A DNA stretch of 64,000 bases from Calvatia gigantea (Eukaryota; Basidiomycota; Agaricomycetes; Agaricales; Lycoperdaceae), in NCBI GenBank assembly GCA_025093985.1, contig JACAAK010000009.1, forward strand, positions 1,364,001 through 1,428,000, written 5' to 3'. This document shows, one piece after another, positions 10,191 through 21,334 of the stretch. The notes under the pieces are model-generated. The model searched no databases. It had not been told where the DNA came from and saw only the letters and a list, made by a program, of their open reading frames with translations. Every line of letters begins with the position of its first letter. Within the stretch, counting starts at the first letter, position 1. A program made the position numbers and the translations under genes.

Positions 10191-11766
10191 TCAAGGATCG
10201 ACGGAATAACTAGAAGTTGCAACAGTGACAGTGGGCGTAGCCTCGATGATGGAATCGTCTGCCCGCATCCGACGCGTTCTGATATACGAGAATCCAGCCG
10301 TTCCCAGCAATTGAATCATATCTGTTTCAGTCCGAATCCAGCCGTTACTCATTGCCATAATTTGCATGCTCGCAGCTCGGATAAATCGGTTACTATTTTG
10401 GAGCAGCAGCGTATCGCATAAGATGAGCTTGGGTTGAATCACCGGATCGCGGGTTGCATCGGTCAACATGGCAGTACGAACATGTTTCAAGATATGTACG
10501 ACCTCTTCATCAGACCAGTTGTGGAAGACGTGCCGAATGATGTAGGTCGCCTTTCCCGTCGGGAGAGACGTGTCATTAAATGTCGAGGCCATGAAATCTC
10601 CGGGCTGGAATGAGACCAAGAAGTTGTCTGGTAATGATAACTCCGACCAAACCTATTGGTGAGTTGTCAGGTACGTCTAACATCATAGGATAACTAACCT
10701 CTTTAGCGTTTTCTATGGTTTGTGCAAGATCGAAGATAACGAATTCGAATCGATCCTTTGGACGGTTCCGCAGAAGGATCATTTCCAACGAACCGACGCC
10801 CCCTCCGATATCGACAATAGGCGAAGCAAGCACACACCAGTCATAGTCTTAAATATAAAGGCATTAGTGAGGCGCGAGCCGAACCGGGGAACTGATACAT
10901 ACCATAAGCCGTATTCTCATTTGCCGCCCGGTGCAATTGCTGCATAGCACTTCCCATCCTCTTGCCTCGCCAGGCCTCACGCGAAAACCATTTGAACACA
11001 GGCTCTTCAAATCCGAATGCTAAATTTATTGCAGGGACTTCCTTCTCCCAAGGTTTCTGGGAAGACCCAAGTTTGGAGGCTGGCAACAGGTAACAAGATG
11101 CTTTAAAACCTTCATCACACCTGTGGACCGATTTATCAGCACATGATTTGCCAAATTTACAACATTCACCTAGCTATCTGGGAATAAGTTATAAAAACTG
11201 TACTCACATAAACTCAACTGCATCCTTAAGGCTGGTAGGGTGGCATTCCCTCAGCACATTCGACAAATCGTTGTTACGATAAGTTGAGGAAGTTGTTTCA
11301 TTTTTGATCTCGTCAAAATATCCATGCCTCGCAACGCAGCTCATGGCAACCTCTGGAATTCACATCAAAATCGGACAAAGGCGCAGAATATGGCACCCAC
11401 TCAGATACTTAGTTTTCACACCAAGGGTCTGGGATATTTCTTGAAGAGACATCTCTTGATCCCCAAGGAGATCAGCAACGCCGGTCTGGGTAACGAAACC
11501 AAGCGCAGAACTCTCTTGACACGACTCTATACTAACAGTGAGTCGGAAGTTGAAATATAAGAAAGAAACGCACCAGCCAACAAGGTTGTGTATTCTAAGG
11601 GTCCGAGCACCGAGCGGAGGAGCTGGCCACAGAGGTCTTCAATTTCGTGTTTGGATTCATAAACTTCAAGAAGAGAAAGCTGCGGAGTCTCTGAAGCATC
11701 AGCCGAATATACCCGCTTGACGATCTCCAACAATTGTTCTGCGATAAGAATGGGCGATTTATCCAT
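10191..11766 (-). CDS. SAM-dependent O-methyltransferase (COMT type), copy 2
   Basis: Paralog of the gene at 821-2418, in opposite orientation. Six exons join in frame: 11766-11574, 11526-11401, 11352-11208, 11120-10903, 10847-10699 and 10652-10191, giving about 430 residues. The SAM motif reads Val-Asp-Ile-Gly-Gly-Gly-Val-Gly. The catalytic-His block reads Val-Phe-His-Asn-Trp-Ser-Asp-Glu-Glu, so the Asp next to the His in copy 1 is Asn here while the His itself is kept. Exon phases and positions equal those of copy 1. I start at 11766 because the first residues (Met-Asp-Lys-Ser-Pro-Ile) align with the start of copy 1. The HHE gene lies 376 bp upstream in the same direction. It is probably functional; the substrate is unknown. 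Confidence 0.9.
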
Positions 11767-12141
11767 TGAGGAGGGGGTGGTTTTGTGCAAGTTTTGCGCA
11801 CCCGGCTGGTTATAACCCAGTTTGCCCGTTTGGCATGTTCGGGTTCGGAGGTTGCTGGATCTTGAAGGTTCCAATCAGACTGGAACGTGACGCTGAGATA
11901 CCAAGATGCAATCAATCGACTCAATTCGGTAAACAAGTCCAACAGAAGGATAAACAGAAGGGGCTGAATTGTGCAATCGTGCAATACATAACAGGCATAG
12001 TTTCAGGACAGGAACTTCGGAACAGACAACCGAACCCGGAATACAGACCCGGTTCATGAGGCTGGATAAGGGGCATATTTCCAGTACCTGTCAGAAAATC
12101 CTTCAGTTGCGCGGAATTACTGCACCGTTATCTAAGCCAGC

Positions 12142-12984
12142 TTACGCGGAGTATCTCCTTGCGAGGACGTATGGGATAACAACTTTACGAAGAAGCCACG
12201 GCATAGGAGGCCAAACATCCTTGAACTCGGGTGGCGTGTGGCTGGGCGCAACACTAGTCAACTTTTGGAGAATGGGGAGCGGGAGCGTACGTACGTCCTC
12301 ATATATGGCACAAGGATGAAGGGGTCTCCGTGGGATTGGGCGAATTTGTCGAGTTTCAGATTGAGTTCCTTGAGTTCGACATCGTTGAAGCCGGCCGTTT
12401 TCAGCTCAGAAGATGTGATGTGTTCGACTTCACTGTCGAGATGTTGGAACTACTCAGGGATTATTAATATTATCCGCGTTATGCGGTGGTTCCTGCTCAC
12501 CAGCGGGTCTTTCAATTGGGCAAGAAATCCCTTGATCTGGTCCGGGTTGAACTTGGAGGGGTCTGCGTTGGCCTCCAAGAGGATAGCCTCAAGATTAGAA
12601 ATGCCCTTATGAATAACCTCATGGGCTTCTTTCTCAGGCGCAAAGTCCATCTTTTGATTTAGGAACGGGAAAACAATTTCCTCCTGAACATAGGCCATGA
12701 AAGGGTGTCTCTCAAACAAACGACAAAGCGTCACACCTCACTGTCGTGATGCACAATAATCGAGGTTGCCCATGCCTGACAATAACCAAGAAAGTTGGGT
12801 AAGTCCTTTTCAACCGTATCTTTCGATTCTTCAAGATTCCGTATAATAATACTGTAGCCGAGTTTGAAAGTATGGTGGGCTAGTGAATCAGTGTCAGCCT
12901 CCTTGTGGATGTCAACTACAAACGATGCAGACCTCGAACCATATTATAATGGAGCTGCTCAAAATGGTCAGTAGGAAAAGGCAT
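12142..12984 (-). CDS. Hemerythrin-like HHE cation-binding protein
   Basis: Five exons (12984-12933, 12879-12737, 12683-12501, 12449-12295, 12253-12142) join to about 214 residues. The fold is a four-helix bundle that binds a di-iron or similar centre. Metal ligands expected in the family are present: His in Ala-His-His-Thr-Phe-Lys, the His-His-Asp-Ser-Glu-Glu-Glu block, His in His-Glu-Val-Ile-His, and His-Gly-Asp near the C-terminus. The tail continues Ser-His-Thr-Pro-Pro-Glu and a Trp/Pro-rich segment typical of fungal HHE proteins. In-frame stops seen without splicing are removed by introns with good GT...AG ends. It probably acts in the cytosol, with a possible role in iron, oxygen or NO handling (family-level inference). 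It is upstream of OMT2 on the same strand; a decayed copy precedes OMT1. Confidence 0.85.
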
Positions 12985-14106
12985 GGTGGGTGTCGACGAC
13001 GAGGTTTCGCGCTCGAGGAACACATGCGGAAATATATATGTGCGTAGGTGTGACTGGGCTCGTGTTAGGGATGCGCTGATGGGAGTTCTAGGTTCAAGTT
13101 GGCCCACAATATCACCATCAGCTTCGGTTCCAGACTTGGCTGGGAGAATGATAGAACCCATACCGAGCCAAAGCTTAAGCTTTTCACCACTAAACAACTG
13201 TTGAGTCGCCTTCCCGATCAGCCATCCGCGTCAAGAATTTTGATTGAACGGCTCGTTGAAACACACAGATATCCACGGTTGAGTATCTCTGTAACGCAAT
13301 GCATTAAAAAACATCACAGCTTCGTGTGTCTAGTTTTTGCGGTGGTGGGTATGTGGTGGCTCGTTCCGTGTCGGGATGGGCGGCTAGAGCCTAGATATTT
13401 GTGTCATCCGTTACTAGGTGTTAAGGACATCCCACATACTTATGTAAACGTCACACGAGGTTTTGCTTAAGTCACGCCTTGTGGCAACATATCTGGTGCC
13501 TCTCGTGTTTTGGAGTTCCTTGTACTGATTGTCCCGCTTTACTTATGTCCCGCAATTATAAAACATGGCAAGGAATTGCAGAATGCCTTCCACGGATCTG
13601 GGGAAAGATTGTGGTTTCAAAGGCTCGGCTACTCTAGGGGTGGCCGCTTTTTCAAGCACGTCCATCTGGGTTATGTCCTCTCGATCTCTAGCATGACAAA
13701 GAGGCTATATCCCCGTATTTAACACGTGTAGCTCTAGATTCCGCGGAGACGTCCCCCCAGTCGCAGAATGGCTTCGGTTTCTTGCGGATGAATCTCGTCG
13801 AAAAAGCAAACCCTTGTCGTTTCCCCTTGGTTTCTCATCAAATGCAAGAACATCCGACGATACCCAGTATCCAAAAGTACTTGATCGTTGAATTTGCGGA
13901 CAAGACCGAGTGCTACCTGGGCTCAACACTAATTACCGACTGTGTAGCACCCTGTTGACCCACGACAAGAAACCCAGGACCCAACTCCGAGCGCTAGGGA
14001 GAGAAAAACCGACGCTGGTGCAAAATTTATGGGACTTGACGCTGTTGGTTAATTCAAACACTTGTCTCCTTTCTCATCGTGGACACATCGGTGACCCTTA
14101 ATCTTC
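12985..14106. other. Intergenic, no supportable gene
   Basis: About 1.1 kb upstream of the HHE gene. Several overlapping frames of 60-125 codons occur on both strands without motifs. The HHE promoter should lie at its left end. I see no repeats or RNA genes. Confidence 0.4.
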
Positions 14107-14619
14107 TTGGTTCCACTCCATCAGCCACTTCCAGCAACGGAAGTACCCACTATTAAAAAATTCTTCACTCTTGAATCGACCGGAATGAGGGAATCTTACA
14201 TATTCCTTGAGCCCCCATCGATCTCATCCTTAGCCCCTTTAAAAACTTCAGACGCTTTTCTCACCCTTTTTCAGTCTGACACCCTCAGACCAGAGATCCC
14301 AAGCGTCGGAGTTGTCAGTGTCGCTCCTGAGTTGACTGCAACTGTTACCATGCATATTTTGTTAGTCCCTTCGCCCTCAGCTCTGGAAGAACATACGGTT
14401 TTTGGAGTCAGTAAAGGTACGTACTATGACGAATATGCCAAAATTCGGAGAATCATCCAGACGGTCATTGATAGTTCTACCTCAGGTCTGATTTTGATCC
14501 TATCCCCGAGGGCCACAGAAATGTATGTTTTTCGTAGGCGAGGCAGTACCCCGACAATTCCATCATCCTCTGATTTTGAGTACCCCACGATAGTCCATCT
14601 TGGGGACCCCCAACCGTAG
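14107..14619 (+). CDS. Possible hypothetical protein (170 codons)
   Basis: An uninterrupted frame of 170 codons beginning Met-Val-Pro-Leu-His and ending just after Leu-Gly-Asp-Pro-Gln-Pro. It is Ser/Thr/Pro-rich in the first half and has a hydrophobic stretch (Leu-Ile-Leu-Ile-Leu) near residue 130. I recognise no family, signal peptide or clear membrane segment. It could be one exon of a spliced gene, a decayed gene, or chance. The frame is longer than most random frames here, but nothing else supports it. Confidence 0.25.
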   Translation: MVPLHQPLPATEVPTIKKFFTLESTGMRESYIFLEPPSISSLAPLKTSDAFLTLFQSDTLRPEIPSVGVVSVAPELTATVTMHILLVPSPSALEEHTVFGVSKGTYYDEYAKIRRIIQTVIDSSTSGLILILSPRATEMYVFRRRGSTPTIPSSSDFEYPTIVHLGDPQP

Positions 14620-15253
14620 CGGCGTTCAAGAATTATTTGTGTCTAAGCATGTTTCCGACGCTGATACTACCTTGTGCTGAGAGAGCGGTTTTACCACACA
14701 AACCACTTCTCATCGCGCATCACAGATCATGCCCCATTATACTGCTTTCTTGGTGAAGGAATCATTAAATGATCGTGTGGAGACGTTATGCGCTTGAGAC
14801 CTGTGTCTGTATCGCGTTGTCACCAAAAAAATTGATGGGGAGTCGTCGGGTGTACACGCTAGTCATAATTTAGGTGCGAAAACGAGAGTTGACGTCGGGG
14901 CGATATGGCGATGATGTCTATCTTTAGGACGCCTTTAATCGGAGGCGGAATGGCGATTACATTGTGTATGGAGTTTCGACATCAATCGGCGTGTGCTACC
15001 CTGTCTAACCCGAATTGAAAGCGAATCTCCATGCAGTCAACAGGCGACCATTCCACGCAGCCACTGGTTGCTTCTTTCCGTTAGGGGCTGGGCCAACTTG
15101 AAGTCGTGAACCATATGCTCCTGCTGTGCCGGGGTATTTCTGGATGGCCCATCTGGAGTGCCCACTTCGCAGTGCTTTCCTTCCCCTAACTTCATGACTT
15201 CCACTTATACCTAACGCTTGGTCTCCATCGTTTCTCTCTCTCTCTCTCTAATC
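14620..15253. other. Upstream region of the DUF6533 gene
   Basis: No gene seen. The last part is pyrimidine-rich and ends in a CT microsatellite immediately before the ATG, likely a promoter or 5'-leader feature of the downstream gene. Confidence 0.45.
15233..15250 (+). repeat. (CT)n microsatellite in 5' leader
   Basis: A run of about eight CT units ends a few bases before the ATG at 15254. CT-rich tracts just upstream of the start are common in fungal promoters and leaders. Confidence 0.7.
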
Positions 15254-16554
15254 ATGTCTGCTCCTAGGCCCCCTGCCTCAAGCACAGCCGAAATTCCCTT
15301 GCCCCTTGGAATGTCTTTAGATCAGTTCCAGATTATTCAAGCGCACTTGAGTCAGTATTGAGCTTGCTCTGAGAGACCCATGATGGGGATTGACGGGATC
15401 GATCCTAGTCAGGATTGCCATTACTGCCTCGGTCGCCTTTGGTGTCATTGTGTGGGACTAGTAAGCGATCCTTTGAAAACAGAACGAGGACCAGACTAAC
15501 CAGATTTAATGCTACACAGTTTCGTGCAATTACCGAGCGAGATTGCTCTCTACAGGGCTAGAGACAAAAATCTATGGAGAACTCCTGCAACGTGGTGGTA
15601 AGGACCTCTTCCCAGAAACCTGGAATAGGCTCGAATTCAACCCCTTTGTCCAGGTTTATAGTCCTCCGTTACTCCGGAATCGTAGCATCACTTCCCTCTC
15701 TGTTTTTCACTGCTGCGCAATCGGATTTCTGCCAGGTCGCCGTTGCTGCTAATGCGGCTGGTGCAGTGCTGACTGTCGCATCTTCCGGTGCCATCTTCTG
15801 GTTCCGAGTTAGAGCGCTGTGGAGTGGCTTGTTGATCGTCAGTGTTGTCGCTGGTGTCTTCTATGTCGTCATGCTTGCGTGCTGGGTAGAATATTTTGTT
15901 GAGATAAATTTAATCCAAAGCTGATGGTTCTTCTCTCAGATCACGGTGTCGACGCAGTTCCGGGGAGACACCGGTTCACACACACCCTTCCTATTTAATT
16001 GCATGTTGCACCCAGTTGTTCCCTGGGCACCCATGAGCTATGCTTCATCCGTAGCCTTTGACACTTGTGTCCTCGTCTTGACTATGGCCAAATTCCACGG
16101 TAATTTCAATGCAGCCAAGTCAAAGGTTGGAAGACAGGTTTACAATGACAATCCTCTCTATTTCTTCCTCATGACTGCTGCAAATGCCGTCGTCCTTTCA
16201 ATCCAGGCCCAGCGCAATCCTAGGTTTGATCTCATCAAACCTGCAGCTGTCCTGTTCTCCACGTTGATGACTGTAACGATAGGCACACGTATATTCCTCA
16301 ACCTGCGGTTATTCAACCAGCGCCAACAGCACAACCATACAGGTAACCAACTACCCCTGTCTGCCCAACACTCTTCCAACCAGAACAGCAGCATTAACTC
16401 AAGGTCACGCCAGCCCATTCCCTTCAAGGCCGGAATGACGCCGTCACAGTACGTAGGGAGGGCTGACGACAAGATTTCTGTCGTTCCCTTGTGGTGGAGA
16501 TTTTTTTTTCTTACAAATTCGGTTGTTTTTCTTCATACCCAAGTTTTCGTTTGA
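15254..16554 (+). CDS. DUF6533-type multi-pass membrane protein
   Basis: Five exons (15254-15350, 15409-15460, 15520-15597, 15654-15885, 15940-16554) join in frame to about 357 residues. The N-terminal helix and loop contain the pattern Ile-Val-Trp-Asp-Tyr...Glu...Trp...Leu-Arg-Tyr expected for the basidiomycete DUF6533 domain. Several hydrophobic helices follow: around Ile-Val-Ala-Ser-Leu-Pro-Ser-Leu-Phe-Phe, one with Phe-Tyr-Val-Val-Met-Leu-Ala-Cys-Trp, one in the segment Ala-Ser-Ser-Val-Ala-Phe-Asp-Thr-Cys-Val, and one near Leu-Phe-Ser-Thr-Leu-Met-Thr-Val. The polar tail is rich in Gln, Asn and Ser. The family resembles seven-helix receptors in topology, but its function is not established. 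The 3' end could be spliced differently. Confidence 0.75.
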
Positions 16555-16895
16555 TGAGGATTTGACAGAATATTTCTGAGGCGTATGTTTTTTGTAACTG
16601 GTATCTAAATCTCAATCAGCCATGAATCTAGGTTGCTTGCCCCCTTTGGATCCCGTTGTGTAAAATTAGCTGTATCATCCTGATAGCAAATGGAAGATAG
16701 AACTTCATCAGACTTCAATCATCTTTAGGTCTTGGCATTTCGGATCAGTTGGGACCTCGAAGGCCGCCAATCACCCTCACTCCATCCTTTTCGGGTTGTG
16801 GGGGCACAATGTCAAAAGTCCAGGTCTTGTACATGTATACATTCTCGAGCCAATTGGAGGACAGTATGATGCAAGCTACATTACTGCTCAGGGGT
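16555..16895. other. Convergent intergenic region
   Basis: About 340 bp between the 3' ends of the DUF6533 gene and CWH43. It should hold both polyadenylation regions; no other feature is seen. Confidence 0.4.
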
Positions 16896-19800
16896 CTAAA
16901 CAGTGGCGTTTGATGGTAATAGATAGTAAAGAGGCTGTTAGGGAGATATCATCAGTCTTATAAGCAAGGCGGAGAATAAGCTTTGGAACCCACCGTATTG
17001 AAAACATGATAAAAGTGTCCGTCCACACCGCCACGGCCGGCGTCACCATAGTACTCCATCGGGAACCACTATCCGTCACTTGAGCGTTACCTTTAGTCAA
17101 CGTTAAAGTGTACGTACGTATTCAGAGGGCAGCTGCTCCTTCCGTGCTCGAGAATACCTCGCTACAATCGATTCATCCGAGACAGACGTCCCATAACGAG
17201 GAAGTACGAATTGGCCGATTTGCATTTCCGTATCGGTGATGATACCTCGTGATATCCGCGCATAAGAGGTTCGGTAGAGTCCCCGGTAGAAGATATATTC
17301 ACACCTGATATTGATCGAGCATATTATGCATCAGCAACTTCGAGTTTCAGACTGAGCTTACCATCGATCCAAGTCGTCCCCGTCAATGTCATGCACACGG
17401 CCATCAGTGACCATAATTTCGTAGGGGTTTGCTAGTGAGGCGTCGAGTATATTCATAAGATGTCTTAGCAATACCAAAAGGACTCACGCCTCTTGGCATA
17501 GGGTCTTGTAACAACGTATCCCAAGAAGATCACGGGCTTGGGATATGAAGCTGCCATGATTCGAGCTAATTCAGTGCTTTGGAGTTCCCTATCCAAGGGG
17601 TCTTCCTCTGTGATAGGAAGGTTAACCACACGAAAGAAATCGGTGGTCCTGAGCTCGGACATGAGAACGCGTACCTTGTCCATTATGTGCAACAACAACT
17701 GTGACCTCAGTTCCATATACGTCAAGAACAGCCTCAATCGCTGGCGCGAGTTCGCCATGGGGCGAAGGAAGTAGGTGGTGTGTCGAGTTGATAATGGGGA
17801 ACTGACAACAGCATCAACAAATAGGTCCTCGCTAGGCACGTTCCCAGTCGTGAGGCTTACTTTAGAGAGCAAAACGCATCCCCATGTATGTTGGTTGGGG
17901 CCTGGACCGATGTCGATATTCTATCAACGATTCATCAACAAATGAGGTTCAAACGAGGACTGAGATCCCTACGTAGCCCAGGTCTTCCACAATCACCCTT
18001 GTTCTAAAGGTTGATGAGTCCATGTACAGAACCAATATCTCGCCACCTACAGATCACGATGACCGAACGAGGTCCGCTATTTGAGAGGAGGTCGACCTTA
18101 ATGTCATAGGTAGTTCGGAAATGTACGTACGTGTAAATCAGTCTCCAGCAAACCTACAACATCCAACTGCATGTCTCGTACTAAGTTCCTGATCCCACGT
18201 TGACTATCATGCCCCTCGTTGTCGAAACCGAAGTGTACGGTCCAGATACCTGCTTGTATGATCCTAGGTCCGGGTTTGAAAGGGTATGGGGGAGATGACG
18301 GGAGTCTATACACTGTGACAACGCCAGCCATGACCGACATTGCCGAAAGGAGGAGATAGATATATGATGCCTTTGCACGGACATCAGTGGGGGAATTGGG
18401 TGATTGGGAAATGCGGGGTTGGCTTGAAAGGAAGATAGGGAGGAAAAATGCCAGTTGTACGATGAGGACTCTGAAGGACAAGAAATCTTTGTAGTACTGC
18501 TCAACAAATCTAAGCTCAAGGAAGATACTTACAAGTCGGTTCTTTCGCGGAAGTAGACGCCACCAGGTATAAAGGCGTAGGCGACGGTAAAAATACTTGC
18601 GAGAATCAAAAGACAATAAACCACGAAAGCAGTCCCGAGTGTTCTGCCCACGTTGCACGGCATACCGCAGTCGCTCTTTGTGGCAGCAACAACTCGTTCA
18701 AACGTGGCTGGAATGATGCTCATGAGGAAAAATGCCACTCCCAAACCGCCAATATACCCGGGCCAATTCTTGTATGTATATAACACATACATAGAGGTCG
18801 CGCCAAAGGCGAAATAGTGAGGGCTGGAGGTAAGAGCTCGAATGGGGTTTGACGCGACCGCGCCCTGCCGCGTCTCATTCTTGCCATTTTCCGTCGTGCC
18901 AATCGAAGTTTGAGATCCAGGATTGCTACTTGGAACTGTGCCAGTTAACGCATAAAACGCGACCGCAAGGCCAAGGCACTGCGCTAAAATAGTCAGAGCG
19001 CTGTGCACGTGCGGCAGGGGCCCTCGGGGAACACCGTTCTCGTACCCCGTCCAAGACCAAGCAACTAAAGTGCTCGATTCAGCAAGGAGGTTATGGATAC
19101 TGAATATGAGACTGCCGAGTGGAAGAGCAGCGGAGACCCAGTGAGCGCGGGGAGTGCTGCGAGGCCCGGCCGGGTTACCCTGGGGAGTAGGCACCCGTGT
19201 GGACAGCTCAACAAGTGCGAGAACAGCGAGGGCGATGCCAGTTTTGTTGTAACCTCCTGATTTGCTATTGATGAAGGGCCAGACTGAAATCATGAAAGTC
19301 AGCCTGTGATCTTGCTGAGCAAGTATCTTGGCACGTACGCGGATTGTTCGTATGGTTGGCATGCTTCGCAACAGAAGTAACAATCCAGCCCAAACCAAAA
19401 ACTAACTCCGTGAGCACAACCTAGTGTTAATCACACACAAAAAAAACATACCAATTGCTTGGTAACCACGGTCATTCTCTGTCCACTTCACGGCCGCCGC
19501 TAACGATCCCAAGGCAACAGACGGGGTTACGATCACAAGCCTTTGCAGAGGTTTGTTAAGAAGACACGCGACGAGGCCAGTGATTGACAAGCTTTGGAGA
19601 ATGACCTGTCCCGATTGGCTTTTAGCGAATGCATAAACAGGTGAGAATCCAAGGAAGAAGGAGGAGAGGACACTGAGGAGAGTGAGCTCTTGTCCAGCTA
19701 TACCAAGTTCCCAGATTGAGAAATAAAAGAGACTTGGAATGAGGGCCGTAAAGAGAGTCTGGAAAGTATATGCTAGTAAAACCAGGTTTTACAATAGGGT

Positions 19801-21042
19801 ATTGAAATCAAGAGCAATTTGGACACACATAGGTATACATCCGAAAGGAACGATAACATTGGCCTGGGGGCAAACGAGGCAATTGACGACCAGGCTGACG
19901 TCCCAATATATCGTTCCCTATCATCGGACACCCTGGTACTTGAGTTTGCAACTGCATCTCGCTCCTGAAGTTTTGTGGTGCTTTGAGGATATTTTCTGAA
20001 TCCAACAGCAACGAATCTTTTGTCAGTCCACGCTACGCAAAGCGCCGAAGATGTAGATACATTTGTTCCGATGGTTGCCCCTCTGACATCGTTCCTACAC
20101 TGATCTACATAAATGTTAATTTGGACATAACGAAATGGCCAAGTACAGAACATACCTTCAAGTCGGCTTCGGCAAATTCCTGCTCGGAGATGGCATCGTA
20201 CAGTACATCAAAGAATATTAAGCTCCATTCGAAGAAGGCATATTGGGTGTATGCTAGAGAGAATAATTAGTTCGATGCTAATACTGTCGAATAAGGGAGC
20301 CTAACCTCCTGGTATACGGTGAACCTTGTGTTGAATGAAGAAATATACAAGTGGAATTATGGACAAGAAGAAACTACTGATCGGTCAGTGTTAATGGTCC
20401 CAAAATACCGAAATAAATACTGACGCAGATGCGATTAAAGTCCTGGTGATATACATTTAACCAAGTATCAACCGTGTGGTCGAAGTACAGACATACCGTC
20501 TTCTGCGCACACTCCGGCTTCGCGACAACAAAATTCCACCGACCATCCAAGGAAGATTACAGACCATGTATAAGATCATAAAGACATCATGAGCGTCATG
20601 ATCGTCGCTTGAGGTAATATACACCCAGCCCCCGCATGAAAGCGTACGGACGATTCCAGTCGCAAAAATACAAGCAGGCCAGACAGCGCCCGCAAATTTC
20701 CGGGTGTGTAGGTAGTACTGAAGGCACACAAGGGCGAACCGAGGCCCAGAAGTCAACGCAATGAGGATTTGGAATATATTGCGCTCCGGGTACCAGTCTC
20801 CGATTCTAGGCGTATTCCAATTAGAAGCTGCTGGAGAGGCAAAGAATGGTAACTCACGTGGCAGATACAGAAGGAAACCACTCCTGGGGGTAACCAGCCA
20901 CGCCATTTTTGACTATTTGCTTGTAGTGCAACAGACACCCAACACACAGTGCGGATACAAATGCAATGTAGGCGAGAACGGTGTGGGTCCTCGCGACTGT
21001 AGCAGCCTTGAGTGTGAGCGGCCTTGGAGGTACCTCACCCAT
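16896..21042 (-). CDS. CWH43: CWH43-like GPI-anchor lipid remodelling protein (PGAP2 fusion)
   Basis: A long, many-exon membrane protein of the ER and Golgi that helps exchange the lipid of GPI anchors for ceramide. The N-terminal part is a Frag1/PGAP2 domain: His-Thr-Val-Leu-Ala-Tyr-Ile-Ala-Phe, then [11 protein letters not shown] and Ser-Gly-Pro-Arg-Phe. The middle part (about 18530-19750) is the multi-helix PGAP2-interacting region. The C-terminal part is an endonuclease/exonuclease/phosphatase-like fold with Leu-Leu-Glu-Thr-Asp-Leu, His-Asn-Gly-Gln-Glu-Glu-Asp-Pro-Leu-Asp and Phe-Leu-Gly-Tyr-Val. The last exon ends Asn-Thr-Pro-Leu-Tyr-Tyr-Leu-Leu-Pro and stops at 16896. I start at 21042 (Met-Gly-Glu-Val-Pro-Pro), because the frame upstream has no ATG. 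It is divergent from the COG0523 GTPase. Not every splice site was resolved. Confidence 0.88.
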
Positions 21043-21334
21043 TTCTGAGGGCAGTACCGTGGTTACTATGTACAGAGACGCGGTGGCAAACACTCCAAAA
21101 GTATGTGAGAACTCCTTTCAACAGTTGCGCCATGAAGTTGCAGTGCTGAGCGCTAGAAGCCTCGCATGATGATGTAAATGCACGTGAGTATCACGTGGTC
21201 ATTCTGCTGTTCTTAAATTATCTTACTTATCTCGCAAACCTCCGAGGAGTCAGGACGATGTCCGCAAAAAGCTACGGAAAGGCCGGAATGAACACAATGG
21301 GGGATATTAGAATGTCCCTTGTTCTTGCCTTGTA
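21043..21334. promoter_or_regulatory. Bidirectional promoter with paired CACGTG boxes
   Basis: This 292-bp region separates the divergent CWH43 and COG0523 GTPase genes. Two perfect CACGTG palindromes lie at 21181-21186 and 21192-21197, 11 bases apart start to start, about one helical turn. CACGTG is the core site of bHLH factors such as Pho4 and Cbf1 in fungi. Which factor binds here, and whether it controls both genes, is inference. Confidence 0.55.

Noticed and set aside
12238..12612. Long + strand frame at 12238-12612 as a gene
   Set aside because: It is antisense to the exons of the HHE gene, whose motifs and splice sites are clear on the other strand.
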